A program made the position numbers and the translations under genes. This document shows positions 24,407 through 36,719 of a DNA stretch of 64,000 nt, piece after piece. The notes beneath the pieces were generated by a model that was not told the DNA's origin, searched no databases, and worked only from the letters and a program-made list of their open reading frames with translations. The stretch is from the NCBI GenBank assembly GCA_037074705.1, contig CM073595.1, forward strand, positions 70,914,139-70,978,138. Direction: 5' to 3'. Every line of letters starts with the position of its first letter. Within the stretch, counting starts at the first letter, position 1. Source of the DNA: Zhengitettix transpicula (lineage: Eukaryota > Arthropoda > Insecta > Orthoptera > Tetrigidae).

Positions 24407-25547
24407 TTTAATATATATTGTTATAAGACTTCAGTTTTAAATAATTATATTAATTTTAGTTTCAATAAGTTGGTGGACGAAATAAATACAAAATATTGGA
24501 TTACTAAAATTCTAAATCAATTTACTTTGACGTTATGAGTTAAAATGTTAAATAACAGAGTCGAGAGCTGCGTTCAAAGGAAGATCCTAATAAAATTCGT
24601 TTCAAGGCAATAAAGTGGGCACCGTAAAATAAAATGCGGTCGTATTGGTTAAAGGTATCATATTGACATCAGTCACACAAGAAGGGAGAACTAAACGAAG
24701 ATTTGGAGATTTGAGACGAGTCGTTAAAGTAGGCGACTGAATTGAGCCGTGGCAGTCCCAAGTCTTAATCCCGAAGGCGCGCACTTAGGAAATTCTTGCG
24801 GTCCTACGGCGGCGATAGGAATTATCAATACGCTGTTGATCAATACGACCTCGCCCTCTCTGTTCATCCCCATTCTTTAGGCCGCCAATCAGAGGAGCCG
24901 AGAGGTGCTCAATAACTTTCAACCCTTCACGCTCTCCCTCGCCACACCAGCTCCTGTTTCCCTTTATAGTTCCACACTGCCGAATTATACGTTTCCCCTC
25001 TCTCCCAATATACAGTGTCTCCGAGAAAACGTCACATTTTCGATCAGATGGAATTCTTAAATGTTTCAAAAACCTAACAGCATCCTACTTTTTTAAAAAA
25101 CTAAATAGAACCAAATATCTTTTATTCTGCTGATTTTTAACATGTTTACTATTTAATTCTATCTATTTCTTATGATATCCAAGTGAAATAAATGAAAAAT
25201 AAAATTTTATATTTAGAGGACTGTATGCATTTATTAAGTACATAAATATACGTCATTTTGTCTGTCTAGGTGTATTCTTATTTCAGCTCAGACATGCAAC
25301 GCATTTACATTCCGCCTTCAATTGCAAACAATATTTCACTTTGAAAAATATAACGAATATTATTTAAATCTAAACCTTAGTATTTATAAATCCCTATTGC
25401 ATCCCTGTTATAATACAATTACAAATAAATCCTCTAGCGTATTTATTGTAGCCAAATTCATCACGGTTACTCAGGAAATGCTTTAAATAATATTCTTGAC
25501 AATATTTTTTAAGCAACGCTATACAGAATATATTATGACGTATTCAC
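24407..25547. other. Non-coding stretch, GC-raised at 24.6-25.05 kb
   Basis: Bases 24600-25060 are less AT-rich than the surroundings and hold minus-strand frames of 60 and 94 codons. Neither has recognisable domains, and the longer one is arginine/glycine-rich, as expected from composition. No splice signals were found that would make it an exon. Nothing further can be said. Confidence 0.4.
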
Positions 25548-25613
25548 ACGCCGTATGGTTGTCGCCGAGTTGTTCAATGACAATTCGGGCAACTCCGGGC
25601 TTCCAGCTAGTTG
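25548..25613 (-). repeat. gctgggtgcc-family repeat, short head fragment (minus strand)
   Basis: On the minus strand the segment reads ctagctggaagcccggagtt, then gcccgaattgtcattgaaca, then actcggcgac, a mutated family head of about 65 bases. The body is missing. Confidence 0.6.
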
Positions 25614-27375
25614 GAAATAATTATAAGTGGAAGAAACTTTTCTTTTTCATGTTGGTCGTCTAGATTCCATTCATCCTATAAAGCTTGAGAAGCTGAATTT
25701 ATTATTGAATCTAACTGAAAGTATCAATAAATACATTATGATTTACAATGTTCCGAACGATGACGAATAAAATAACTCCGTTACATAAATCTTTCATTTT
25801 GGCGTGAGAATTTTTTTATGTCAGGAATCTTGGAGTCTTGCCATAAACAGAAGTATGAGGTTCTCTTAATTTTTTTTGTACATTTAATTTTCTTCTGCTG
25901 TCCTCTTTCGCCGTTATTTTGACATACGAATTATGATTTTGTTTAAGTAGACAAGTTATCTTTTAATGAATAAAATTGGTAAAAAATAAAAACGGTACGT
26001 GCTGTTAAAATTAGGAGTAAAGACTAGTGAAATCTAAATTTCTCTCACTGCGTAAATTAGGAATATTATTAACCAATGTTTGTTTGTATAAGCTGTCAGA
26101 TAATTTTCGTACACCAAATCATGCATTAACCTGTAATTCGATTCTCAAGAAACCTGTGAATATCGCGCTTGTTTTCACTGGAAATCGCCTGGTGGCAAAA
26201 TTTTCTTCTTCTTCTTCTGTTTAATAAGGCTCTTAGGTGCATGTCCTCGAAATTTATCATGAGACGAAGCGAGGACTTGGTTCTTTATCTGGTTTCCCGT
26301 TTTCCACAGGACTCGGTCTGTATCGACTATTACACGGGGCTGTGATTTTGGTCTTCTTTAAACCCTCCCGCATGTTACATAGTGATACGGGAAATAACGG
26401 GATTTCCCTGGGTCCTTTTCTCATTTCAGTGACGTTAAAGGGAATAAGAAGAGTAAGAGGGAACATTCAGTGTGCAAAAAATTAGTAGAATACTCTTAGT
26501 GTATAAACTGACATAATTTCTTAATAATTTGCAAGTAAAATACAATCAGACTGAAATTCTAATTATTCTTACTCTAGGCCAAGATTCTTAAAAGTTACTA
26601 ATCACAATATTTCATGGGGGATCTACTAGACTTAAGTCGAATAAAATCCTTCAATTTGTTAAAATTAATGATTACAAATGGACACACTTTATTTTGCTAC
26701 AGATAAATATCTTTAATATAAGAAATATGAAACGTGAACAAAGATACATAAAATATTATTTATAATAACGACCTGTATATCGCACCAAATATAGTTCTAT
26801 TCTAAAGTTAAGTTTCATAAGTTTTTTGTACAAAAATGCAGTACAGTAAACAAGAAATTAGCGGCTGAAAATGACTTGAGTCAGTATAACACAGAAAAAT
26901 CAAATGACCCTCATACAACACAAGGCTGTAAAGCAGAATGGATTTACGCGGTCGTAAACAATTGTACGTGCAAAATAAAAAGAATAAAAACAAACATTAG
27001 TCATGTAAATGTTTGTATATTTTCTACTGGTAAATACATCATTTACAATTCTTTCCGACCTTCTACAATGATTTCTAAAGTACCATAATATCCGTATGAC
27101 TGAAGATATTTAATGTAATTAGAAAATAAAATTATGCATAATACGAAGAAATATTAAAATTTATAGACTACTCTTTGCTTCATTACACACTACTGGAAAT
27201 ATTGCTTTTATGAATTTTGTATAAAAATAAAATGTAGTTTATGATAACAGTTTAATAAAAATTTCTGTACTATTCTTACCTTATTCAGGTTTTTATTACT
27301 GAAAATTTGTGTAGTAAAATAAGTGAAAATTTAAATTTTAAACGTCAGTCTATGAAGAAAACTTAATTAAAGTAT
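25614..27375. other. Non-coding stretch
   Basis: A (TTC)5 run lies at about 26203-26218. Overlapping 69- and 82-codon frames on opposite strands at 26237-26485 lack domains and are treated as chance frames in a GC-raised patch. Confidence 0.45.
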
Positions 27376-27590
27376 ATATGAAATTCTCTCAGTCAATAGC
27401 ATGTTGTTTATTTGTTCTCATAACGACACATTATCCATTAAAATATATAAACCACTCCCTCAGTCAATATCATGCTGCTTTTTCTTCAAACTATGAATAA
27501 TTCATTAAAATATATAAACAACTCCGTTAGTCAAATAGATGTCTGTTGTCTGAAAGGCGAATATTTAAAATTAAAATACATAAACGACTT
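27376..27590 (+). repeat. Imperfect tandem repeat, ~68-bp unit, about three copies
   Basis: Units start at 27376, 27444 and 27512, with a partial fourth from 27578. Each begins near atataaa(c)...actc and has a cagtcaat(a) segment, a tgtt/gctgctt-like middle and a ttaaaat end. Divergence increases toward the right. This is minisatellite-like sequence with no coding content. Confidence 0.75.
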
Positions 27591-27888
27591 TCTCTCCCGG
27601 CAACGAATAATCTAAACACCTGACGAGGTAAAACAAATATAAGAAATTCTCTCCTCGGCAAATTTTTCTGTAAACGACATATCTATGACCGAAAAGGAAC
27701 AAAAATAAGAAGTGGTTAATTTTTCTGCGTTTTAAATATTTATAAACTATAGGATTAGAATATTTATATACTTTAAACATGAGTTTATTTTCCATCACTA
27801 TAATAATTATCTTCATTTTCATATTATATTAATAATTTGTATCTTGAAATAAAGAATGAATTTCAATAAAAATTTTATTTACAACTGT

Positions 27889-28068
27889 ACTAGCTGGGTG
27901 CCCGGCGTTTCTTCGGTTTACATGATTAAACTCAGCAACATCCATAACCCAGGATTTGACTTCATCCCCAACCCTGCAATGCCAAGAGGGGTTGAAATTA
28001 TACACAGAATCGGGAGAAATATTCATTGACCCAGTAAAATAGTTATTTGACGCAATACAAACAGACAT
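27889..28068 (+). repeat. gctgggtgcc-family repeat, internally deleted copy
   Basis: The head ctagctgggtgcccggcgtt is intact at 27890-27909. It is followed by attaaactcagcaacatcca, cataacccaggatttgactt, then a jump to ccaagaggggttgaaatta, gggagaaatattcattgacc and tatttgacgcaa. The middle (gttatttttatgtaac) is deleted. Confidence 0.75.
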
Positions 28069-30786
28069 AAAAATACGTAGTCTATTATATTTATTAGATA
28101 TGCAATGAGAAATAAATATTTTTATCTAATTTAATTTCGACATATTATATTTGATCACCATTTGACCAATGAACAAATAAATATAACTTGGGAATTATTT
28201 CGTGACGTATTTAGTTTCCAAGTTTTTCAACTATTTTAGAAAATATTTAGAATAATAAAGTTAGGTGAAGGAATATTTAAAATGCTTGAGGGTATTCATT
28301 TTTTTGTTGTCTGAAAAATATTTACGATACAACTAATTAAAACACTGATGTTGCTTCCCTACATAATTTCGGAATTTATTCGGAATTTTTCTATTAATTA
28401 AATTTGGTTTCAGGCATAAAATCTACTGTCCCCGCCAATGTAATGCCAGGAGTTGTTTTTATAAATGTTGAATGCACGTAAAACTATTTTACATAGGACA
28501 AAATCTTCGCTAATCCAACTGTAAATTGCATGCTGGAGACTACTCACCATAAATTATGTCACAAAACCTTTATAACATTTATTGTGACTTTGAAAAGGCA
28601 TAACATTTTCTTTGAATTTTGTCTGAAGTATTTATTTGCAATGTGCAGCAAAGATTCTCTTGTCCTCTTAAGGATTTCGTTGATATTGATTGCCTTAAAA
28701 ATAATTGGTATTTATAAGTTTCCAACAAGAAGAGATGTGAATATATACAAAGTGAAGCTTAAGAAAAATATTAATTTTTGGCAAACATTCCTTGATTTAT
28801 TTGACAGACGTCAACATTGACTTTCTGTAAATGACACGAAGTTTGTCTAGTAATTACGTTAACCTTTCCACTGGTGAAGAACTTGTTGTTGCGTCTCTGG
28901 GTGTGATTATTGCTTTGTCGAGTTAAATTTCAGATGATGGGCGCCATAATGATGTGGTTATGAGCTTGTAGTACACTCCAACTCCAACTCAATTAGCACG
29001 AAGGTGCTCCAGATCCGACGCAATTTCGCACACTAGATTCCTATTCAGTTTTATTCGTAATTGAATACCTTCATTGAAATGGAAAGACAATTTATTTATT
29101 CTATGCATAGTTTTTAATAAACCGCAACCTCGACTATGCGTTACGTTCTTATTTAATTACAATTTCTATAATAAATTGAAAAAATCTTTTTCTATAATAA
29201 TATAATATTCTATAATAAATTGAAAAATGAGAAAAACAAAATAAAATGATGTTAAATTAAGCAGACTAGTCAATGCATGAAAAAACTGAGGAAGTGGCTG
29301 TTCTGAAATAATACGTTTACTGAAACGTAACAATAAGTTTAAATTTTTTATCATATAGAGTATAAAGAGGGCAACCACTGAGTGTTTGAAATAATGACAG
29401 AAGCCTTGCAGTATCATAATAAAAATGCCGCGATCATAAAAATTAAGTGATGTAAGTTTTGTTAAAAATGGCTGTCAACTGAGAGGAAATAACAACATGC
29501 AATCGCAACACGTACCGCCATTTTGCCGTTCTTTTTCATTGTCGATATCACAAATGACAAGTTCTGCAATTTAATTTTCACACTTAATGAAACAGAGAGT
29601 TGGATCGAATTAATCCCCATGTGGCAGAATCAGCTCCATGGAAATTTTTATTGGGCACATAATGTTTGTATTTTCCCCGCAAATCGTAGTATTGTTCGAT
29701 ATTCTCTTTCAATTCACATTTCTGTAGCAAAATTATTAATGTGGACGCATTTTTAATAGTCTGTTGATCACGTATATTCTGATGTGATTTGCGGATTAAT
29801 TGTGTTTCTTTTAAATCTCTTTTCATCGCATCATGTACTACTGCGTTAAACGTCCAAAAATATGCACATTTTCAAAGCTATTTTATTTCAAATCTTCACA
29901 TAATTGTCTATGTGCCTCAAAAATATTCGAATCTCCCAAATTTTCCTATTTTTCGGTCTTAAAATTACATTTTATTGTGCTTATTATTTTTTACATTTAT
30001 TCGTTAATACTGCTAGATGTTTTCTCAAATATATTTACATTGCTCACTTTAATAAATGACCTGGAATGTTTTTAAAATCATTCCGAAAGCATTAAGATTG
30101 GAGATTGAGATTCTAGTTGACAAGTAAATAACTTCTTGATACAGTGATTAAATCAATAAAATTTACTAGGAAGCTGTTTAGATGCCCTTAAGTAATGGCC
30201 TGTACGTATTTAGCAATTTATTTAAGTGGCACTCTAGGATAGAAGACTTATGTAAATCAGACAACAAGGAAGTCTAAGAAAGCGTTCGTTACACGGTGAT
30301 ATTCGAAACGTTAATAAAGTAAGTGAAACACATGAGCGTCATTAGAGCCATCCATTATTGTAATATTAAATTACTAGTCAAGGGCAAGAGCCTGGTAACG
30401 ATTTCAGTCAAACGTCGTAAAGTTGTTATTTGAGGACCGGGACATGATTTTGTGCGGATTCTTAAGAGTTGGGCTGAGAATTGCGAGACAGAAAGAGACG
30501 CAACGCTTTGTGCACTTTTAAAGTAAGAGAAAAGTTTATCGGCAAGTGTTTCACTGAAAATTCCATAAAGTTGGCAGTACAAGTTAACCGCTCTCAACTT
30601 AAACTTATGATGTATACTGAATGATAAAACCTGACAAAACTGACATTCCATTACTAGGTTCCTATATTACGCTAGAAACGTATCACATGTATAAGAAGAT
30701 TTAATGTGCTGTTGTCAAATAAAGATATTACAATATTTTTGATTACAATCGAAATGCTCTCTTTTAAAGATAAATCAGTATTTCAG
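28069..30786. other. Non-coding AT-rich stretch
   Basis: No gene was recognised. A 20-base string (ttctataataaattgaaaaa) occurs twice at 29164-29229 as a minor local duplication. Several 75-95-codon frames are AT-driven and domain-free. Confidence 0.45.
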
Positions 30787-30990
30787 CCAACCACGTGTAG
30801 TGTAGGGGTCAGCGTGACTGCCTCATGTCACAGAGGTCCCAGGTTCGAATCCCGGTGAGGGCATGCATGTTTGTGTGCGTGAGACAAACACTCGGCAAAT
30901 CAGTCTCCCGACTAAAAAAAATGATTTCCCATACTGAGTCGCTAATAACCAGAGCTGTTTATGCTACTGTAAATAAATCAATATAAAAAT
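30787..30990 (+). mobile_element. tRNA-derived SINE
   Basis: A tRNA-like head carries a perfect A box (tagtgtagggg, 30798-30808) and a perfect B box (ggttcgaatcc, 30842-30852), 33 bases apart. These are the internal RNA polymerase III promoter of tRNA genes. A cloverleaf is only partial: the acceptor arms do not pair well, and the sequence continues past the tRNA part into an unrelated ~120-base body (caaacactcggcaaatcagt, cccatactgagtcgctaata) ending in an A/T-rich tail. That head-body-tail layout defines a SINE rather than a tRNA gene. The intact boxes suggest a fairly young copy. Confidence 0.85.
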
Positions 30991-31412
30991 TTAATTTAAG
31001 GACTTGATGAAAAATTTTCTGGGTACTAGTCATGTTAATATTTTTACTACAATTCAATCCATTAGATTCCTGCTATAGATGTAATATCTTTCATCTATCA
31101 TGGTAAAGATTTCTATCGATACTTTCTTTATTTCTAAATACTTTCCAGCATATCAAATGTCCTCCAATGTTTACATTTATTTCAATCCTATTCCTCTAGT
31201 TCTTTCTTTGGTATTAAAATTATTTGATTGCCGATGCTTGGGAGATAAATACGTCTGTATTGAATTATATTGATTCTCGTACCCAATAATAAGACTAATA
31301 GTATTTATATGTACTTCAAAGAAAATCTTGTTCTTTAGACTTTTGATTCAACTCTAATTAATATTCCTGTTCTTATACTTTTGAATATATTGACGATGTA
31401 TTTCTTCTTAAA

Positions 31413-31469
<57 letters not shown>

Positions 31470-33879
31470 TTCATTGCGTAGTTTAAACTTTATTTGTGTT
31501 AAGATTATATCAAATGATTTCTAATTAATGTTCTTGACTTTCATATTTTCATGCAACTGAGAAAATGGTTTTATTACCACCATGACGTCATAGGCGACGA
31601 CATCAGCTCAACCCAAACTCCTTTTTGGATCTCGCTGAGCAAAGATACGCTTGCCGTCATGAATCCTTTTATAGCGATATCGTGATTTATATTTGTGCAG
31701 CTGGCAAAACTTATAGCTCGACGGTTAAATAAGAAAAACATTCCCTCCACGGAATCCTGAGAGTTTGCAAGGAATCGTCGAACAATACCAAAGTATGTTC
31801 AGCGGATCACAGTGGACACGGGACTATTTTTTTTTGCGTTTAACGATTCATTTCCCTAATATAATTTATCAATTGAGAAAACATTACAGTATACTAGAGT
31901 ATTACCGTCTAATATTAGTCAGAAACGTCCCTCTTAAATAAGAGTACCTTTCTGTTAGCATTAATGGTGATGGGAATCCGGCAGACGGCGTCACTATTGT
32001 GTTCTTAGGAGATTGTTGAGGTAATAGTAGCAGTTGTGCAGCTTTCATAATGATCCAACTCATTGTGCCCCGCTACTTTCAACTGAATTGGAGATTCTTG
32101 AGGAAGCGTTCCATTCTGTCGTACGTGTAGCTTTAAGAGTAGATGCCTGGAAAGATTTTGTTCGGCGTCAGTTCGGCCTCCATTGAGCCACATTGCAGCT
32201 TCGTAGCACGCATTGTATTGAATGCCATTGTAACCGAATGAATATTGGCTATGCGCGTATAAGAGCTTAGGGAATTCCTGCAGGGCTTAAAAGCATCAAA
32301 TGTACGAGAGAACTAGTAGCACACTAATAGTTCGAATCAAAATCAAATCGATAAATGGCTCTCTATTAATTCCACCGACTTCGATAGTGGGTTTTATGGT
32401 GCCTGATAAAGATCTAATTAAACAATATATTTCATATGAAAGATATAGACTATTGATTTTGTGAACACACGAGTAAACAATAGCAACAATTGTAAAGAGA
32501 TACTTTATTATAGAAACAGTGTAATTCATTAGTGACAGAATTGTATGGGAAATAAACAGATAAAATATCATTTTCACTCGTAATTAAAACGCATTCAACA
32601 CGGCAAGAACTAATGACTCCAAACCGAAGTACGATTTGTGTCTGTTCGATTACGAAGGATAAAGAAACACTGAACTTTTTTTTTAAAAAAAAATTGCACA
32701 CTATTTCCAAAGCAACGATAGTGGTGCATAATATTTGAACACATGTCAGGTTTTCTTCATTATCAAATCAATCCGTTTGATGTTTATAATCTTGACATTT
32801 ACTTAATTATTTTTTTCAAAACTTTTATCCTAGGATTTTCTGTTGTATAAAAATTGTTTACAGTGACATTTACTGTCCTTCCACAAATACACCAGGAAAT
32901 GAAAACAAGACTTGGTGAGCTACGTATTCATGTTTGGAGTATTTTAAATAAAAGTTATACGCTTACACAACGCCGAAAATAAATACCACGAGATTTATGA
33001 CGAAAAAAAAATCCTTCAAACATCGATTCTTAGTTTCAAAATTCCTCAGAAATACTTCACTTAATATCGACGTACAAAGCAAACCCATATTTTTATATTA
33101 GGAGTACATCGATACACGATTTTGGAAGTTAAAATTTAGCATTCAGGGTGGAGACGATCATGATTTGTGACGAGGAGTGCGAAATCTGTCCAATCGCATG
33201 CGAAAAACATTATTATTCCAACTAGAAAACATATTCTGAATCAATATGCATTATTTTATACTCTCACGCGTGATGTAGAAAATATCTAACGAAGTCCATG
33301 GATTAATAACGAGCATATCCGTAGTAATCAATGTCACAAACTACATCTGACACACAACAAAGAGGTTATATTGTAATTTTTAGAGATTTTAAAAGCTCTC
33401 AGCGCAGCTTTATTGATCTTATATCATCTTACCGAAATAAAAGGAAACCATGTATGTGCTACAATGGCTTCAGTTAGAAATCTATCAGACTCGCACAGGC
33501 ACATCCATGTTGCGTAACCTAATAAACTATATCAATTTTAGATCACATAAAATATTGTTTTTAACCCAGGTGACATACAAATCAGGAGAATCATAAACAG
33601 TATAATGTTGTGGTTTGATACAGATAACATTATTTACCCAGTTAATCAGTAATTGACATGTAAACCAAAACGTGACATTTACGCCAATTCTAGTCAGAAT
33701 AAGTTTTAATGCATTATTGAATTTTCCGAAATAATATTTAATTTATTAAAATTCTCTTGGAAATATCTATACTTGAATTTTGTGGTTTAGTTTTGATTTC
33801 GTTATTGTGGAAGAATTGTTTAAAAATAAAGAAACATCGAAAATCTAGAAAAAATATTATAATTCTATTTTACTATTAT
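30991..33879. other. Non-coding stretch with a long (AT)n tract
   Basis: An (AT)n run of about 44 bases lies at 31422-31465. A patch around 31980-32260 is GC-raised with a domain-free minus-strand frame. No gene was recognised. Confidence 0.5.
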
Positions 33880-34143
33880 TGTAGCACAGTGTTGTCGCCC
33901 TTACTAAAATAAGGAGAAAGTTTTTCACGCCTTGTAAACATCTCCTTTGTGTTGATGGGGAAGACGTCCTTTATATATGCGCCCGAGTAAGCGACTAGCA
34001 CCATAAGCGGATGAGGTTCAGGAAATCTGCTCCCACGGCCACCAGAAAGCAAAGAACTTCACCCAGTGAGAGAATACTCAACAATAGCAACCCTTTTCCT
34101 TATCAATTAATAAAGTTCTATAACACGAAACTTCTTAGATTCA
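33880..34143 (+). mobile_element. Possible solo LTR
   Basis: The segment could start at tgtagcacag (33880) or tgttgtcgcc (33890) and end at gattca (34143). Inside lie a TATA-like tttatatat (33971-33979), a GC-raised transcribed-type region, and aataaag near 34108. Just after the proposed end is tggtgctcga, which resembles a tRNA primer-binding site start (TGG). The order promoter, polyadenylation signal, CA end, TGG fits an LTR. No second LTR or internal coding region was found, and no target duplication was verified, so this could be coincidence or a host promoter. Confidence 0.3.
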
Positions 34144-36550
34144 AGATTGTGGTGCTCGATATTTTCCTTTTCAAGCATTAAAATAATCCTTATGTTTCAT
34201 TCAACACGTCATATAATATATGAAAAATCAAACTGTAATTATAATTGTTTTTTGGTTTAAAGTTTTGTTCATGGTTTCTGGGTAGAACTGGATAAATGTG
34301 AGAAACTCATGGACGCATGAAATTCATGTTTACACCTGCTCTTTTTTCTCGAAATACATTGATTGCACTAGTATTATTAAAGTAGCGATTTTAAATCAAA
34401 AACAATTACACAATATTCTTAAAAAATTACATTCTTCAAAATATTTCTTAAACATTCGGCTCATGCCATACTCGTTTTCAATAATTCGAATCATAAAATA
34501 AATACAAAATATGTTGAACAATTTTTCATCTAATTTAGGACATTTATTTTTACTCGTTTAATACTTAAAAAAATATAAAACTACGGTAACATGTATGCTT
34601 AACTAAAATTAAAGTACGTATGTATTGTAAGACGGGAAAGTAGTCCCGAACTATTTGTATAAGGAATATCGTAAATGCAGGTTTTTTCAATTGTTGGTCC
34701 GGCTAGACGGCTTTGTTGGAGAGTTATAGACTGCGGCGTGATGACAAAGTCCAGAACAGTCAGAGATCGTTAAAAATTCATTTTATATTAATAGAGCTTT
34801 GAAAAGTAATCTTAAAGCAAATTAATCTTAACTACGAGAATATTACTTTCATCGAGTATATTAAATGGGATAGGGATTAAAGCCACGTGTTCCATCTACG
34901 AGCGTCTCAGTTAGAACAAAATCAACGCTAACAAGTGATAATGCTTAACTAAAACTTTGATAAGTATTAATTTTAATCAAATCTATTACAACTGTAATTT
35001 AAACTATTCCTTTTTTAATGATAATCACAAAATAGAGAATTATACCAGCAGCTTTAGTGTAATATATTTTTATAAAAAATGAGAAAAATTAAATATTCAA
35101 ATTTACATGAAACATTTACCTGTATATTGTATATCTTTTTTTAATATTTTTACTTATGGATTCGAATATGGCATATTCCGAAAGTTCCTTTTTTGTAAAA
35201 ATTTAATACTAGTTTTGAAGAAAGTAAAAAGTTTTATTTTACTTGAGTTACTGATAAAAACTCTAAACAATTATAGTAAATTAATTTAAAATTAGTCTTA
35301 ATGTAATCGTATTATTTAAATGCTGTATGGTGATAAGAATTGTTAATAAATGCCATTAAATTGCAGAGTATGAATTTCACTGAATTTATAACGTGAAATT
35401 TCAAGTTTATAAATTATGCTGAAATTTTTATGTATTATTAAAAATTATATTACTAGTCATATATTTCCATTTTTCTTTGTATAAATTTACAATCTTATTT
35501 TATAACTATAGGAAATTTTTCTCGTATTGGATATTATAATTGTTCATTTTCATGACAATGTATTCAATTTTCATTGTTGTGAACGAACGAGCATGATACT
35601 CGTGAATAAAACAATATTTTAAGAAACTTATTAAATTGCCACTAAATTTTCAACAAATTATTTTTCCCCTTCTTCAACTCCATTACTAACGGCAGAATAC
35701 CAGTCTTAAGGTTCTTCTGAGAGAATAATGTCAGAAGTGAGATCACACGAGCTCCCTGAGGCCCGAAAACAAAGCAAACACAGGTTCAAACAAGATGACG
35801 ATGCACAGTGTTACATTTATTGTTTCCCTTGGAATGGGCAAACATAAATGCAAAGAAACTGAGCTCTTCGTGCACAGAGGTAATATCTTCACTAATTTAC
35901 ACACCTTGAACCAATATACAGCTCAGCAACGCCGATAAATGTGTTTAAAGTACTTGCTACGAAGCTTTAAAGCCACTGAAAATATCATCATAAATGCGTT
36001 GAATAACGTCAGTTATATTTAAAGAAAGAACTGAGATATTTCTGTATTCTTTAAATGTTAATATTTATATACTTCTCTATTTATATATAAAATTAAGTAA
36101 TAATTGAAAACACGTAGTTAACTGATTTTCATATTCGATTACAATCTTTTTAAAAGTTAAAAGTTATTTCTTTGGTTTTCCATTATGTGGTTCATTGAAT
36201 AAATGAAATCACACCTGTGTAACGCAAAAATAAATAAATATGTATTAACCTTAATACGTTTTACTCAGGCATGAGTTTCTGTTTCCAACCATCTAACTTT
36301 CTCGCGAGACTGTTAAAAATTTTAATTTTCGTAACAAAGTAATCTTGAATTCATACAAGTTCACAGTTAATTAAATAAAAATGATATGGAAACCTTATTG
36401 CTATAAAATTTAGAAATTTTCTTTTCTCGCCTGAAAATGAGGATCGTTTTTTTCAATAATAAAATTTGATGGCCAGTCAGTCAGAATTAAAATTAATGAA
36501 AGTATTAGACAATTAAAGAAAACATTAATTTTTAAAAATATATAATTACA
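34144..36550. other. Non-coding AT-rich stretch
   Basis: No gene, shared repeat or structured element was recognised. Confidence 0.5.
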
Positions 36551-36718
36551 GACGTTTCGTTCTTGGATTAGTTTTTAAGAAATTTTAATCAAGAATTTCT
36601 AAACGATTAAACAATCAATCAAGATCACCTAAAAATTATTAAATATATAATTTTTTTAGATGTTCTTGATAAAAATTTCCGAGAAACTAAAGAAGTCCTA
36701 ATCCAAGGACGAAACGTC
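36551..36718. repeat. Fold-back D
   Basis: Bases 36551-36571 are the reverse complement of 36698-36718 with one mismatch. After a gap the similarity continues inward: gaaattttaatcaagaat on the left corresponds to the reverse of tcttgataaaaatttc on the right. The outer ends read gacgtttcgt / acgaaacgtc, placing a GAAAC box in each arm. Confidence 0.75.
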
Positions 36719-36719
36719 G
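36687..36719 (+). ncRNA. Hammerhead-like motif in fold-back D
   Basis: The strand reads CTAAAGA, then a hairpin (gtcct, loop aatcca, aggac; five pairs), then GAAACGTCG. This is the hammerhead layout CTGANGA, helix II, GAAAC with an intact second box, but the first box has A in place of the conserved G of CTGA, a change expected to abolish cleavage. The box order, 5-bp helix II and GAAAC together are unlikely to be chance. The left arm carries a weaker reverse copy (ggattag...gacgtttcgttc). Confidence 0.4.

Noticed and set aside
30790..30862. Functional tRNA gene
   Set aside because: A and B boxes are perfect, but the acceptor and anticodon arms do not form a proper cloverleaf, and the unit continues into a SINE body and tail.
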